NCBI GenBank assembly: GCA_019310525.1
Contig: JAFDEE010000003.1
Location: 1-59,395 of the forward strand
Length of the DNA stretch: 59,395 nucleotides
Reading direction: 5' to 3'
From: Deltaproteobacteria bacterium
GTDB taxonomy: Bacteria; Desulfobacterota; DSM-4660; Desulfatiglandales; HGW-15
Shown: positions 48,505 to 58,180 of the stretch, piece by piece
Numbering within the stretch: the stretch's first letter is position 1
How the letters are laid out: each line of letters starts with the position of its first letter
Program-made: the position numbers and the translations under genes
Notes under the pieces: generated by a model
Seen by the model: only the letters and a program-made list of their open reading frames with translations
Database searches by the model: none
Told to the model about the DNA's origin: nothing

Positions 48505-49830
48505 ATGTTCGAAAGTCTTTCAGAAAAACTGAACAAGACCTTCAAGCAACTGAGAGGGCACGGGAGGCTAACCGAGAAGAACATCCAGGATGCCCTGAAA
48601 GAGGTCAGGCTTGCACTTCTTGAGGCGGATGTCAACTACAAGGTCGTCAAGAAGTTTGTGGAGGATATCCGACACAAGGCCCTCGGGCAAGAAGTCCTTG
48701 AGAGCCTGACCCCGGGACAGCAGGTCATCAAGATCGTCCATGGGGAACTGACCCGCTTGATGGGGGAGAGCCTGGTAGAGCTCAACCTTACGGGGAGGAC
48801 TCCGTTTCCCTTGATGCTGGTGGGGCTCCAGGGTTCGGGTAAAACCACCACGGCGGCCAAGATGGCCCTCTTCTTGCGGAAAAGGGGGAGGCATCCCTAC
48901 CTCGTACCGGCCGATGTTTATCGCCCGGCTGCGATCGACCAACTTTCAAAGCTGGGAGCCCAGCTTCAGGTGCCGGTTCATCCTTCGGAGACGGGAAAAA
49001 GGCCCGAGGATCTTTGTACCGAGGCCCTCAGCAGGTCAGGGAGTGTGGGAGCGGACGTCCTTCTTATCGACACAGCGGGCCGACTCCATATCGACGAAGC
49101 ACTTATGGCAGAACTGGAGAGGATCAGGGAGCGTATTCACCCCGTGGAGATCCTGCTCGTGGCTGATGCCATGACCGGTCAAGATGCGGTCAACGTAGCC
49201 AAGCGGTTCAACGAAGCCTTGGGGATCACCGGCGTCATCCTCACCAAGATGGAGGGAGATGCAAGGGGTGGAGCGGCCCTTTCCCTGAGAGCAGTGACCG
49301 GCAAGCCCGTCAAATTCATCGGAGTGGGGGAGAAACTCGATGCCCTCGAACCCTTTTTTCCCGATCGAATGGCCTCCAGGATCCTGGGGATGGGCGACGT
49401 TCTCACCCTGATCGAAAAGGCCCAAAGCGCCTTTGACGAAAAAGAGGCCAGGAGGTTAGAGAAAAGGCTAAAGAAAAGGGAATTCGACTTAGAGGACTTT
49501 CAAAAACAATTGAAGCAGATTAAGAAGCTGGGTTCACTGGAGCAAATCATCGGCATGATCCCGGGGATGGGGCAACTCAAACAACTGAAAAAGATGAAAC
49601 CCGACGAGAAGGAATTGGTCAAAATCGAGGCCATTATCAATTCCATGACCAAAGAGGAGAGGCGACATTTCAAAATCATAAATGGGAGCAGGAGAAAACG
49701 GATAGCACGTGGAAGTGGAACGACCGTCCAGGACGTGAATCGGCTTCTTAAAAACTTCGCTCAAACAAAGAAGATGATGGAACGATTCACCAAGAAGGGC
49801 ATTCCGGACATGACCGCGTTATTTCGATAA
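48505..49830 (+). CDS. ffh: Signal recognition particle protein Ffh
   Basis: 441-aa SRP GTPase that binds 4.5S RNA and targets nascent membrane proteins to FtsY. N domain (1-85), G domain with GLQGSGKTTTAAK (G1, about 106), DTAGR (G3, about 190), TKMEGDARGG (G4, about 247), GVGEKLDALEPF, and the Met-rich M domain (about 295-435, GMIPGMGQLKQLKKMKPDEKEL, RKRIARGSGTTVQDVNRLLK). First gene of the ribosome/translation operon, 37 nt before rpsP. Confidence 0.97.
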   Translation: MFESLSEKLNKTFKQLRGHGRLTEKNIQDALKEVRLALLEADVNYKVVKKFVEDIRHKALGQEVLESLTPGQQVIKIVHGELTRLMGESLVELNLTGRTPFPLMLVGLQGSGKTTTAAKMALFLRKRGRHPYLVPADVYRPAAIDQLSKLGAQLQVPVHPSETGKRPEDLCTEALSRSGSVGADVLLIDTAGRLHIDEALMAELERIRERIHPVEILLVADAMTGQDAVNVAKRFNEALGITGVILTKMEGDARGGAALSLRAVTGKPVKFIGVGEKLDALEPFFPDRMASRILGMGDVLTLIEKAQSAFDEKEARRLEKRLKKREFDLEDFQKQLKQIKKLGSLEQIIGMIPGMGQLKQLKKMKPDEKELVKIEAIINSMTKEERRHFKIINGSRRKRIARGSGTTVQDVNRLLKNFAQTKKMMERFTKKGIPDMTALFR

Positions 49831-49867
49831 CACTGAACAACCGAAATAGAAGGGGGTGATAGAGTTC

Positions 49868-50110
49868 ATGGCGGTTAGAATCAGACTGGCAAGAATGGGA
49901 GCCAAAAAGAGGCCGTTTTATCGCCTGGTTGCTGCCGATTCGGAAGCGCCTCGTGATGGCAAGTTCCTGGAAATACTGGGAACCTATGATCCGACCAAAG
50001 ACCCGGCCCAAGTATCGATCCATAAGGAGAAAGTGAAGGATTGGCTTGAAAAGGGGGCCGTCGTTTCCGGATCGGCCAAGGCCATCCTGAAAGCACAGGG
50101 GGTGGTTTAG
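49868..50110 (+). CDS. rpsP: 30S ribosomal protein bS16
   Basis: 80-aa ribosomal protein: MAVRIRLARMGAKKRPFYRLVAADS is diagnostic, followed by LEILGTYDP and KVKDWLEKGA. ATG at 49868 is used; the upstream AAGGGGGTGATAG is an extended ribosome site, and an upstream GTG within it would add only four residues. It lies between ffh and khpA in the conserved order. Confidence 0.97.
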   Translation: MAVRIRLARMGAKKRPFYRLVAADSEAPRDGKFLEILGTYDPTKDPAQVSIHKEKVKDWLEKGAVVSGSAKAILKAQGVV

Positions 50111-50173
50111 GGATCTCCAGGGAAAATGGCGTGAATTGGAGTGGTGGTGAACTCATGGATGGAGGTGATCAAG

Positions 50174-50404
50174 ATGAAGGAGCTGATTGGCTACATTGCA
50201 AGGGCGTTGGTGGACAAGCCAGAAGAGGTTGTCGTCACGGAGATAGAGGGTGAGCAGACTTCCGTCATCGAGTTGAAGGTGGCAAAGGAGGACTTGGGCA
50301 AGGTTATCGGAAAGCAGGGCAGGACGGCAAGGGCCATGCGGACCATACTGAGCGCGGCGTCCACCAAAATCAACAAGAGATCCGTTTTGGAGATAATCGA
50401 GTAG
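50174..50404 (+). CDS. khpA: KH-domain RNA-binding protein KhpA (YlqC)
   Basis: 76-aa single KH domain. Seen: [21 protein letters not shown], the KH signature [18 protein letters not shown] with GxxG loop KQGR, and a short C-terminal helix ([14 protein letters not shown]). It binds RNA with KhpB in other bacteria and affects division and translation. GGAGGTGATCAAG precedes ATG 50174. rimM begins 2 nt after the stop. Confidence 0.95.
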   Translation: MKELIGYIARALVDKPEEVVVTEIEGEQTSVIELKVAKEDLGKVIGKQGRTARAMRTILSAASTKINKRSVLEIIE

Positions 50405-50406
50405 AT

Positions 50407-50943
50407 TTGAAGGATCTATCTCCTGACAGACTGCTCCTGATCGGGAAGGTGGTCCGGCCCCACGGAATCGAAGGGCTCATGAGGATCATATCCTATGCTG
50501 AATCCGAAGGGACCTTCATGAAAGCGGGCATCATCTTCCTACAATCTCCCTCAGGAGAACCCCACGAATTCGAATTCATATCCATAAGGCCCCATAAAAA
50601 CGCCCATTTGTTGCGTTTAAAAGGGGTGGCCTCCAGGGAGGAGGCCGAAAAATACAAGGGATGGGGTATCTTTATTAAAAAGGATACCTTGAAATCATTA
50701 GGAAACGACGAGTTTTACTGGCACGAGCTTATCGGCCTTAAAGTGTATTCTAATAGGGGTCGATTCCTGGGCACCCTGGATCACATCCTCCCGACCGGCG
50801 CCAACGACATTTACGTCGTTCGGGAAGAGGGAAAAGAGATCTTGATCCCCGCAATCCGTGATGTTGTGGAGGAAGTCAATCTCGCCGAACGGAAGATGAT
50901 CGTATCCGAGATGGAAGGATTGTTGGAATTGAATGAGGTTTGA
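50407..50943 (+). CDS. rimM: Ribosome maturation factor RimM
   Basis: 178-aa protein that helps assemble the 30S head by binding uS19. N-terminal beta barrel ([17 protein letters not shown], about 10-27) and C-terminal PRC barrel (about 98-178, [37 protein letters not shown]...LIPAI). Start is TTG at 50407 with GGAG about 13 nt upstream inside khpA; translation is likely coupled. The last 11 nt overlap trmD. Confidence 0.95.
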   Translation: MKDLSPDRLLLIGKVVRPHGIEGLMRIISYAESEGTFMKAGIIFLQSPSGEPHEFEFISIRPHKNAHLLRLKGVASREEAEKYKGWGIFIKKDTLKSLGNDEFYWHELIGLKVYSNRGRFLGTLDHILPTGANDIYVVREEGKEILIPAIRDVVEEVNLAERKMIVSEMEGLLELNEV

Positions 50944-51697
50944 CGTTCTCACCCTCTTCCCAGGCCTCTTTTCTTCCTTTCTGGAGGAGAGCATCCTGGG
51001 CCGGGCCCTCAAGCGGGGAGTGCTGGATATCCGGATAATCAATATCCGGTCTTTCGCTCGGGGGCCTCACAAAAGCACGGATGATCGCCCGTACGGGGGC
51101 GGCAGCGGCATGGTGATGAAACCGGGGCCGGTGTTCCGGGCCCTTGAATCGATCCAGAGGGATCCCCGGGATTCGAGGGTGATCTTGCTCACCCCCCAGG
51201 GCAAAAGGTTTGAACAGTCCATCGCATGGGAGTTGTCCCGCCTGAACCATTTAATTCTTCTCTGCGGGCGCTATGAGGGAGTGGATGAGCGCATCAGGAC
51301 CGGCGCCGTTGAGATGGAGTTGTCGATCGGGGACTACGTATTGAGCGGCGGAGAACTCCCCGCGATGGTGGTTATAGACGCAATCTCCCGGCTCCTGCCT
51401 GGTGTACTGGGTTCCGAAGAGGCCGCCCTGGATGACACCTTTGAAGGGGGATTGCTGGAGTACCCTCACTATACGCGCCCCAGGGTCTTCCGGGGAATGG
51501 AAGTTCCAGAGGTATTGCTCTCGGGGAACCATGAAGAGATCCGACGGTGGCGAAGAAGGGAATCTCTTAAAAGAACACTCCTCAAAAGGCCGGATCTTTT
51601 GAAAAAGGCGGAACTCTCCGAGGAAGACCGAAAGGTCCTGGCCGGTTTGAAAGGGCGGCGTATTCCGGGTGAAAACGGTTCCGGCGATGCCGAGTGA
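50933..51697 (+). CDS. trmD: tRNA (guanine-N1-)-methyltransferase TrmD
   Basis: 254-aa SPOUT enzyme making m1G37 in tRNAs. Seen: [32 protein letters not shown], the trefoil knot with LLTPQGKRF and [43 protein letters not shown], and the C-terminal [10 protein letters not shown]. Overlaps rimM by 11 nt. A repeat element follows instead of the next operon gene. Confidence 0.97.
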   Translation: MRFDVLTLFPGLFSSFLEESILGRALKRGVLDIRIINIRSFARGPHKSTDDRPYGGGSGMVMKPGPVFRALESIQRDPRDSRVILLTPQGKRFEQSIAWELSRLNHLILLCGRYEGVDERIRTGAVEMELSIGDYVLSGGELPAMVVIDAISRLLPGVLGSEEAALDDTFEGGLLEYPHYTRPRVFRGMEVPEVLLSGNHEEIRRWRRRESLKRTLLKRPDLLKKAELSEEDRKVLAGLKGRRIPGENGSGDAE

Positions 51698-51726
51698 TTT
51701 TCCCCGGGGGCATTGGGGATGGGAGG

Positions 51727-52026
51727 CCTTTGAAAAACGTTCAATTTTGTTCAAGGTCAAGGAAGGTGAAAATTTTAACCGCAGGAATACATTGAAGTAT
51801 TTCGAGGATTAAAATTTGAGCCTGACGCCGAGCGGAAGAGGCGTTCATGCTTTGCAGTATTTCAAGGATTGAAATTTGTCCGCGCCTCACTTGGACTCCC
51901 CACCCAACGGGTGGGTCCCCGGTTTGCGGCTGACGCAGCTTGCCTGCCGGGTGTTTGGCGGGCTTGTCACGCCTTAGCCATGGCGGAGGCGGAAGATTGG
52001 ACTAAGATAGGCGTTTTTCAAAGGTC
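51727..52026. repeat. Complete R1 element inserted in the trmD operon (300 bp)
   Basis: Ends CCTTTGAAAAACG (51727-51739) and CGTTTTTCAAAGG (52012-52024) are perfect inverses. The left third (51742-51832) matches M1 in reverse at about 90 percent. A second degenerate copy of the word TATTTCGAGGATTAAAATTTG occurs about 60 bp further (near 51858-51880). No frame with a start site. It parts trmD from the SPOUT gene; no terminator is seen inside, so read-through may continue. Confidence 0.65.
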
Positions 52027-52048
52027 TTGACGATGGATCGGGGCTTCC

Positions 52049-52654
52049 ATGCGCCTTTATCTCGGGCTGGTCCATTTTCCGGTTTACAACAAGAACCGTC
52101 GGGCGATCGCCTCAGCGGTCACGACCTTTGATCTCCACGATCTGTCGCGATTGGCGAAGACATACGGGGCGAAGGGGCTTTTTATCGTGACCCCGCTGAA
52201 GGACCAGCAGGAATTGGTCAAGCGGGTTATCCGCCACTGGGAGGAAGGATTCGGATCCGAATACAATCCAGACCGCAAAAAGGCCCTTGCCCTCGCCACG
52301 ATCTCGGAGTCAATCGGTTCCTCCATGGAACAGATTGAAGGGCGGGAGGGAGAACGCCCCCTTCTTATCGCCACCGCCGCTTCGTTTCGAAACGGGAAAC
52401 CAATCAGCTATCCCGAAGCCTCCGGGCTCCTGACGGAGGGGAAAGTGGTTTTTCTCGTCTTCGGAACCGCGTGGGGGTTGACACAAGAGGTGATCGAGAA
52501 CTCGGATTTCGTGCTCGATCCCATCCTCGGACGGACCGGTTACAATCACCTCTCAGTGCGGGCGGCTGCGGCGATCATTCTGGATCGACTCACGGGTTCC
52601 TATGGGAACAGCCCTCAGGTTCGTGCACCGGGACACGAGCCGAGCGTAAGATAG
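52049..52654 (+). CDS. SPOUT-superfamily RNA methyltransferase (COG4752-like)
   Basis: 201-aa protein of the small group that sits between trmD and rplS in deltaproteobacteria. [40 protein letters not shown] opens the Rossmann-like half; [27 protein letters not shown] and [16 protein letters not shown] form the knotted SAM site (FGTAWGL instead of the usual GGRYEG). The target is unknown, most likely tRNA or rRNA. The start has little ribosome signal; it follows the R1 element directly, so its upstream control sequence could be changed by the insertion. Confidence 0.85.
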   Translation: MRLYLGLVHFPVYNKNRRAIASAVTTFDLHDLSRLAKTYGAKGLFIVTPLKDQQELVKRVIRHWEEGFGSEYNPDRKKALALATISESIGSSMEQIEGREGERPLLIATAASFRNGKPISYPEASGLLTEGKVVFLVFGTAWGLTQEVIENSDFVLDPILGRTGYNHLSVRAAAAIILDRLTGSYGNSPQVRAPGHEPSVR

Positions 52655-52685
52655 AGGGCAAACCAAGTTTAAGGAGACAGTGAAT

Positions 52686-53036
52686 ATGAATATTATTGAC
52701 ATGTTGGAAAAAGAACAGATGCGGGTCGATATCCCTGATTTCAAGGCCGGTGATACCATTCGGGTCCATGCCAGGATCAAGGAGGGAGACAAGGAAAGGA
52801 TCCAGGTATTCCAGGGTGTGGTCATTCGGAAGAGAAAGGGAAACACCGGCGCAACCTTCACGGTGCGAAAGGTCTCTTACGGTATCGGCGTCGAGAGGAT
52901 ATTTCCCTTGCACTCCCCCTCTATTGAAAAAATTGAGGTCGTAACCAGGGGAAAGGTACGACAAGGGAGACTGTATTACATGCGCAAGCTGCGAGGCAAG
53001 GCTGCACGCATCAAAGAAAAGAGAGTCAAACCTTAA
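52686..53036 (+). CDS. rplS: 50S ribosomal protein bL19
   Basis: 116-aa protein: [38 protein letters not shown]...[23 protein letters not shown] is the family signature, with a basic C-terminus. ATG at 52686 with AGGAG 9 nt upstream is used; GTG at 52680 is an alternative. 31 nt after the SPOUT gene, 19 nt before rnhB. Confidence 0.97.
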   Translation: MNIIDMLEKEQMRVDIPDFKAGDTIRVHARIKEGDKERIQVFQGVVIRKRKGNTGATFTVRKVSYGIGVERIFPLHSPSIEKIEVVTRGKVRQGRLYYMRKLRGKAARIKEKRVKP

Positions 53037-53055
53037 TTTCCCTGTTGGAAATTCT

Positions 53056-53706
53056 TTGGCTGCCGCAGGCAAAAACTTTCCCCTTTTCCCCGAGCTCAAG
53101 GACCCCGCACGTGCCGATACGCTGTTTTATGAGGCCATGGCGAGGAAGGCCGGATACAAACGGATTGCTGGTGTCGACGAGGCGGGGCGAGGGCCTCTTG
53201 CGGGCCCTGTTGTGGCAGGGGCCGTCATTCTCAGGGAAGGCGTACCCCTGGAAGGCGTGACTGATTCCAAAAAAATGACCGAGAAGGCACGGACCGAGGC
53301 CTTTTCCCTTATTTCGCACGATGCGCTCGCCGTAAGCCTCGGAGTAGTATCCCCTGCCTTTATTGATCGACATAATATCTTGAGGGCCTCCCTGGAGGCC
53401 ATGCGGCGGGCCGTACTGTCGCTGGACCCGCCTCCCGACTTTCTCCTTGTGGATGGATTGCAAAAAGTTCCTGTTCCAATTCCGCAGAAGTGCCTGAAAA
53501 AAGGGGATCAAAGGAGCCTGAGCATCTCGGCCGCCTCCGTGATGGCCAAGGTTTACCGGGACCGTATCATGTGTTCCTTCCACTCCTCCTATCCCATGTA
53601 CGGATTCGATACCAACAAGGGGTACGGCACAGCGGTCCACCGGGAGGCCTTGAGGATTTACGGGCCCTGCCCCATCCACAGGATGACCTTCAGGGGGGTT
53701 CGGTGA
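53056..53706 (+). CDS. rnhB: Ribonuclease HII
   Basis: 216-aa enzyme cutting RNA in RNA-DNA hybrids and at single ribonucleotides in DNA. Motifs: IAGVDEAGRGPLAGPVVAGAV (Asp and Glu at 40-41), DSKKMT, a catalytic Asp in LLVDGLQ, and SISAASVMAKVYRDRIM with the last acidic residue. Start TTG 53056 is favoured because LFYEAMARKAGYKRIAGVD belongs to the family core; ATG 53138 would cut it. Its stop overlaps the region where yraN begins 1 nt later. Confidence 0.95.
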   Translation: MAAAGKNFPLFPELKDPARADTLFYEAMARKAGYKRIAGVDEAGRGPLAGPVVAGAVILREGVPLEGVTDSKKMTEKARTEAFSLISHDALAVSLGVVSPAFIDRHNILRASLEAMRRAVLSLDPPPDFLLVDGLQKVPVPIPQKCLKKGDQRSLSISAASVMAKVYRDRIMCSFHSSYPMYGFDTNKGYGTAVHREALRIYGPCPIHRMTFRGVR

Positions 53707-53707
53707 G

Positions 53708-54076
53708 GTGACGAGGGCGAGGCAGGAACTCGGAAAGGCGGGAGAAAACGTGGCCCTTCGGGCCCTGGAGAGCATGGGATATCGATGTATCACCCGCAAT
53801 TACAGGTGCCCTTTGGGCGAAATCGATATGGTTGCAAGGGACGGCGACACCCTTGTCTTCATCGAGATCAAAACCAGGAAGGGTAAATCCTTGGGGTATG
53901 CCAAAGAGGCCGTAGATTCTCGAAAGCAGAGACGAATTTCTATGGTCGCCCTGGCCTACATGAAGGCCAATCATTGCTGCGATGTCAAATCGCGGTTTGA
54001 CGTCGTGGCCGTCCACCTTGCAAACGGAAAGGAAGAGGTCGAAATCATCAAGAACGCCTTCGATCTGGCCTACTGA
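53708..54076 (+). CDS. yraN: UPF0102 / YraN-type putative endonuclease
   Basis: 122-aa protein of the restriction-endonuclease-like fold: GKAGENVALRALESMGYRCITRNYRCPLGEIDMVARDGDTLVFIEIKTR carries the E-x-D...E-x-K pattern (GEIDMV and VFIEIK). Cellular role is not settled. GTG start at 53708, 1 nt after the rnhB stop; the operon ends here or continues to rsmI after 78 nt. Confidence 0.95.
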   Translation: MTRARQELGKAGENVALRALESMGYRCITRNYRCPLGEIDMVARDGDTLVFIEIKTRKGKSLGYAKEAVDSRKQRRISMVALAYMKANHCCDVKSRFDVVAVHLANGKEEVEIIKNAFDLAY

Positions 54077-54154
54077 TAAAGGATCATAAGGTGAAAGCTT
54101 CGCATACTCTTTCACAAAACAGGATTTGCGATTTAAAGCAGGGGCCGGCACACA

Positions 54155-55042
54155 ATGGAGCCGGATGAACAGAACGAAATCAGGGGTAAAGGGAGGGGAA
54201 CCCTCTACGTTGTTTCCACGCCCATTGGAAACCTGGAGGATATCACCCTCCGCGCTCTCAAGGTCCTGGAACAGGTGGATCTCATCGCTGCTGAGAGTGT
54301 GAACCATACCAGGGGGCTTTGCCGTCATTACGGGATCCGCACAAAAATTATTCGATACAACCAGCACAATCAAAGAAGCAGAGGGCCCTTACTGATCGAT
54401 AAATTGAAAAATGGCGAGGATATCGCCCTCCTCACCAACGCCGGAACACCTGGAGTCTCCGACCCAGGGGTTGCATTGACCGCCCAGGCCTTGGAGGAAG
54501 GCCTGAGGGTCTCACCCGTTCCCGGGCCCTCATCCATTACAGCGGCCCTATCCGTTTCCGGGCTCAGGGGAGATAAATTTCTCTTCATGGGGTTTCCTCC
54601 AAACCGCTCCAATAAGAGGAAAACGGAATTCAGGGGGCTCGCTTCCGAAGGTCGGACCCTGGTGTTTTTTGAAGCCCCCCATCGCCTTCGGGAGATGCTT
54701 GTGGACCTCAAGGCCGTCCTTGGGGACCGAAGGATCGTGCTGGCCCGGGAGATGACCAAAATCCACGAGGAAATCATGACGGGGACCGTGAGTGAGGTCC
54801 TGGAACGCCTCGACGAAGACCGTGTCAAAGGAGAGTGCACCATCGTTGTTTCCGGGACCGAGGTTTTTCGACCTGAATCCATTCAGGATCCGGGGATAGG
54901 GGAAAAAATCCACCGAATGATGAAAAAGGGGGAAGGGAGTCTAAGGGACATTGCCGAGAGGATAGCCCGGGAGGAAGGTCTCCCCTATCGCAGGGTATAT
55001 CGGGCCTGCCTGGCTAACAAGAGGGAAACGGAAAGGAAGTAG
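54155..55042 (+). CDS. rsmI: 16S rRNA 2'-O-ribose C1402 methyltransferase RsmI
   Basis: 295-aa SAM enzyme. Signature LYVVSTPIGNLEDITLRALKVLEQVDLIAAES near the start, then LLTNAGTPGVSDPG, VSPVPGPSSITAALSVSGL and FMGFPPNRSNKRK, all typical of the tetrapyrrole-methylase-like RsmI fold. In E. coli it acts with RsmH on C1402. The ATG follows CAGGGG at some distance. Upstream yraN pairing is common. Confidence 0.96.
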   Translation: MEPDEQNEIRGKGRGTLYVVSTPIGNLEDITLRALKVLEQVDLIAAESVNHTRGLCRHYGIRTKIIRYNQHNQRSRGPLLIDKLKNGEDIALLTNAGTPGVSDPGVALTAQALEEGLRVSPVPGPSSITAALSVSGLRGDKFLFMGFPPNRSNKRKTEFRGLASEGRTLVFFEAPHRLREMLVDLKAVLGDRRIVLAREMTKIHEEIMTGTVSEVLERLDEDRVKGECTIVVSGTEVFRPESIQDPGIGEKIHRMMKKGEGSLRDIAERIAREEGLPYRRVYRACLANKRETERK

Positions 55043-55124
55043 AGGGGATCTGGACGATACCAACGATCGACAATACAGGATCTCAGATCCCCGAGGGTCA
55101 TAATCGGAGGCTCGTTTAGTTGAC

Positions 55125-55418
55125 ATGGAGAATCGATCGCATGATAACGAGCAAATCAGGACGCTGAGAATCGAAAACGAGCTCGGTTTACATGCGCGTT
55201 CGGCGGCCAAAATCGTGGCCCTTGCCAACCAGTTCAAGGCGGACCTATATTTCAAAAAGGAAGGTCAGGAGGTGGATGGATCCAGTATCCTGTCTATCCT
55301 GACCCTGGCATGTCCGAGGGGTACCGAAATCGAGGTTCGAACGGTGGGGGAAGAGTCGGTTGCGCTGATGGAAGCAGTGAGTGAACTTTTCAAGGAAAAA
55401 TTCGGTGAATTGAAGTGA
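55125..55418 (+). CDS. ptsH: Phosphocarrier protein HPr
   Basis: 97-aa PTS carrier. Active His is in ELGLHARSAAKIV (residue 24 of this frame); the regulatory Ser region is EVDGSSILSILTL. Its first 10 residues are longer than in E. coli. No PTS permease lies nearby; in deltaproteobacteria the HPr/EI pair may work in regulation. The gene overlaps ptsI by 4 nt (GTGA). The ribosome site CGGAGG is about 14 nt from ATG, rather far. Confidence 0.93.
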   Translation: MENRSHDNEQIRTLRIENELGLHARSAAKIVALANQFKADLYFKKEGQEVDGSSILSILTLACPRGTEIEVRTVGEESVALMEAVSELFKEKFGELK

Positions 55419-57205
55419 CAAAGGGGGATCCTCAAAACATAACCAAGCTCAGGGGAATCGCCGTATCCCCGGGGATCGTCATCGGGAAGGCCCACATCAT
55501 CGATCGATCCAGGGTCAGAATCCTTTATCAGTACATTATCGGCGATGAAAAGGTGAAAAACGAGGTCGAACGGTTCAAGGAGGCCCTCAACGCCGCCAAG
55601 GAACAGATAACGACCTTGAAGAACCGGATGCCGGATTCCATTAAGCAGCATGCCTTCATACTGGATGCCTACCTGATGATCCTCGAGGATACCATGTTCG
55701 CCGATGCAACGATCCAGAGGATTCTTGATGAGAAGATCAATGCCGAATGGGCCCTTAAAAAGTCGGTGCAAAGTATCGGACGGCTCTTTGACCAGATCGA
55801 CGATGCCTATATCAAGGAAAGATTCAATGATGTAGAAAACGTGGCGGAAAGAATCCTGAGATACCTTTCGGGCAAGGACCCGGACAGCTTTAACGAGATC
55901 AACGAGCGGGTCATTATTGTGGCCCACGATCTCTCCCCGGCGGATACGAGCGCTCTTAATACCGGGAAAATCATGGGATTCATCACCGACGTCGGGGGCC
56001 GAACCTCTCATACCGCGATCATGGCCAAATCCCTGAAGATACCGGCCGTGGTTGGACTGGAATCGGCCACCCTCAAGATACACGACGGGGAGATCCTGAT
56101 CGTGGACGGCAACAGTGGAGAAGTCATCGTAAACCCGGACGATGAAACCATCATCCATTACCAGGAAAGGCAGTTCCAGCACGAAAGGTATGAATCGAGC
56201 ATCGCCCGGGACAGCCATCTCCCTGCAAGGACAAAGGATGGACACCACGTGGCCACCATGGCCAACATCGAATTCGTGGAAGAAGTGGTCATGGCCAAAG
56301 ATCACGGGGCCGAGGGGATCGGACTTTACCGAACGGAGTACCATTACCTCAGGGGAGACAAGGTTCCTTCAGAGGAAGAACTGTTTGAGGCTTACAAACA
56401 GGTGGTTGAAATCATGGCGCCCGCGCCGGTCACCATCCGAACCCTGGATCTGGGAGGAGACAAGTTTTCGACCGGTATGACCCCTGCAAAGGAAGTAAAC
56501 CCCGCCCTTGGGCTTCGGGCAATCCGTTTTTGCCTCAAGGAAAGGGACATTTTCAAGGATCAGCTCCGGGCAATCCTGAGGGCAAGCGCCTTCGGGAACA
56601 TAAAAATCCTTATTCCCATGATTTCCGGTCTCCAGGAGGTGATGGAGACCAAGCAGATCTTGAACGAGGTGAAAGCGGATCTCGATGAACGGGGAATTCC
56701 TTATGATCGGAACATCAAATTGGGCTTGATGATTGAGGTCCCTTCCGCGGTGAGCGTTGCGGATATCCTGGCCAAAAACGTGGATTTTTTCAGTATCGGA
56801 ACCAATGATCTGATCCAATACGCCCTTGCCATCGACAGGATCAACGAGCACGTGGCGTACATGTATCAGCCCTTTCACCCCGCCATCCTCCGGATGATCC
56901 GCCAGGTCGTGGAAGGGGCCAAAACGGTGGGGATTCCTGTGGCCCTTTGCGGGGAGATGGCCGAAGACCCCTTTTGTACCGTGTGCCTGCTTGGACTCGG
57001 CATCGACGAGCTGAGCATGAATTCGGCAGGCATTCCCCTGATCAAGAAACTCATCCGGTCCCTGACCCTGTCCGAGGCCCGAAAGGATCTTCAAAAGATC
57101 TTTCTCCTGGATACGGCCGAGGAGGTGCGTGAGTACATGTTGAAGCGAATGGAGCCCTTCAAATCCGAACTGGGGAACAAACCCTTTTACCGCCTGATGC
57201 ACTGA
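55415..57205 (+). CDS. ptsI: Phosphoenolpyruvate-protein phosphotransferase (enzyme I)
   Basis: 596-aa enzyme that moves phosphate from PEP to its own His, then to HPr. N-terminal HPr-binding helices (about 40-150), phospho-His in GGRTSHTAIMAKSLKIPAVVG (about 193), and the PEP-binding barrel with GLYRTEYHYL, LGLRAIRFCL, IMIEVPSAV-like GLMIEVPSAVSVADIL, FFSIGTNDLIQYALAIDR and VALCGEMAEDP with the active Cys. Start is GTG overlapping the ptsH stop. Length is slightly above E. coli EI. Confidence 0.95.
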   Translation: MTKGDPQNITKLRGIAVSPGIVIGKAHIIDRSRVRILYQYIIGDEKVKNEVERFKEALNAAKEQITTLKNRMPDSIKQHAFILDAYLMILEDTMFADATIQRILDEKINAEWALKKSVQSIGRLFDQIDDAYIKERFNDVENVAERILRYLSGKDPDSFNEINERVIIVAHDLSPADTSALNTGKIMGFITDVGGRTSHTAIMAKSLKIPAVVGLESATLKIHDGEILIVDGNSGEVIVNPDDETIIHYQERQFQHERYESSIARDSHLPARTKDGHHVATMANIEFVEEVVMAKDHGAEGIGLYRTEYHYLRGDKVPSEEELFEAYKQVVEIMAPAPVTIRTLDLGGDKFSTGMTPAKEVNPALGLRAIRFCLKERDIFKDQLRAILRASAFGNIKILIPMISGLQEVMETKQILNEVKADLDERGIPYDRNIKLGLMIEVPSAVSVADILAKNVDFFSIGTNDLIQYALAIDRINEHVAYMYQPFHPAILRMIRQVVEGAKTVGIPVALCGEMAEDPFCTVCLLGLGIDELSMNSAGIPLIKKLIRSLTLSEARKDLQKIFLLDTAEEVREYMLKRMEPFKSELGNKPFYRLMH

Positions 57206-57268
57206 GGACATAGAGCCTCTTTCCTTGGGGCCATTCCTTCAGGATCGTGACGGCCTGGAGACCGAAAA

Positions 57269-57730
57269 ATGAAAAAGGGTAAAAAAATCGTATGCAAGAA
57301 CAAGAAGGCCCCTTACGACTACTTTATCGAAGAGGTCTATGACGCAGGGTTGGTCTTGCTCGGACCGGAGGTCAAGTCCCTCAGGGAAGGCAGGGCGAGC
57401 CTGGTCGACAGTTACGCCAAAGTCAAGAAAGGGGAAGTCTTCCTCTACAATATGCACATCAACCCCTATCCCTATGCCCGGTACATGAACCTGGACCCTG
57501 TGAGAACCCGGAAGCTCCTTCTCACCAAGAGGGAAATCAAGCGCCTGATCGGCAAGACCGAACAAAAGGGCTATTCCCTCATCCCTCTGGAGGTGTATTT
57601 TTCAGGCCCTTGGGCCAAGGTGGACCTGGCCCTGGCCAAGGGGAAAAGGAAAATCGACAAGCGGCAGGCCATAAAGGAGAGGGACTTGAAACGGGAAATG
57701 GACCAGGCCAGGAAGCGTGGGAAAGATTGA
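57269..57730 (+). CDS. smpB: SsrA-binding protein SmpB
   Basis: 153-aa RNA-binding partner of tmRNA in ribosome rescue. Seen: KIVCKNKKAPYDYFIEEVYDAGLVLLGPEVKSLREGRASL, HINPY..AR, and the basic tail KGKRKIDKRQAIKERDLKREMD that enters the decoding centre. GGAG lies 8 nt before the ATG. The tmRNA gene follows 92 nt later on the same strand, a frequent pairing. Confidence 0.97.
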   Translation: MKKGKKIVCKNKKAPYDYFIEEVYDAGLVLLGPEVKSLREGRASLVDSYAKVKKGEVFLYNMHINPYPYARYMNLDPVRTRKLLLTKREIKRLIGKTEQKGYSLIPLEVYFSGPWAKVDLALAKGKRKIDKRQAIKERDLKREMDQARKRGKD

Positions 57731-57822
57731 CTATCATGAAATACGTGCTTATAATTAAAATATAACCGAATCTTCGCGGGAAAGAGAATCATTTCGAATC
57801 CCGGCGAAAAACCAACTTGAAA

Positions 57823-58180
57823 GGGGGCGAAACGGGTTCGACGGGGATAGAGAAGCTTAGGTTGCATACCGAGGTTCCATCACCCTCGTAAATCAGGTGG
57901 GCAAAATATAGACGCAGACGATTATGCGTACGCTCTGGCCGCATAACGACGGCCAGCGTCCTCCCGGTCCTCTCCTGCGGGACCGGTAAGGGCGTCGACT
58001 CAGCGGGATAGCCGAACCGACCAACCTGTGGGTCGGGGACGCGAAACTATACACAGGTTAGTTTCCCGGAGACTTTGCCCGATAGGAACCCGGGAAGCGA
58101 AAACTTTATATCGGGCTAAGTATGTAGAGACCTAAGTGGAATATTTCCGGACGCGGGTTCGACTCCCGCCGCCTCCACCA
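57823..58180 (+). ncRNA. ssrA: Transfer-messenger RNA
   Basis: 358-nt tmRNA. The 5' end GGGGGCG (57823-57829) pairs with CGCCTCC (58170-58176), followed by A and encoded CCA. The tRNA-like part has GGTTCGACTC (T-arm) near the 3' end. The tag frame ends ATGCGTACGCTCTGGCCGCA-TAA, stop at 57944-57946; read from GGG at 57899 it encodes GQNIDADDYAYALAA, with the usual ALAA end for ClpXP. The resume codon is inferred by frame, not shown. Its 3' end is a common integration site for islands. Confidence 0.95.

Noticed and set aside
55265-56344. 359-codon frame opposite ptsH and ptsI
   Set aside because: Antisense to two clear genes, protein is composition-driven.
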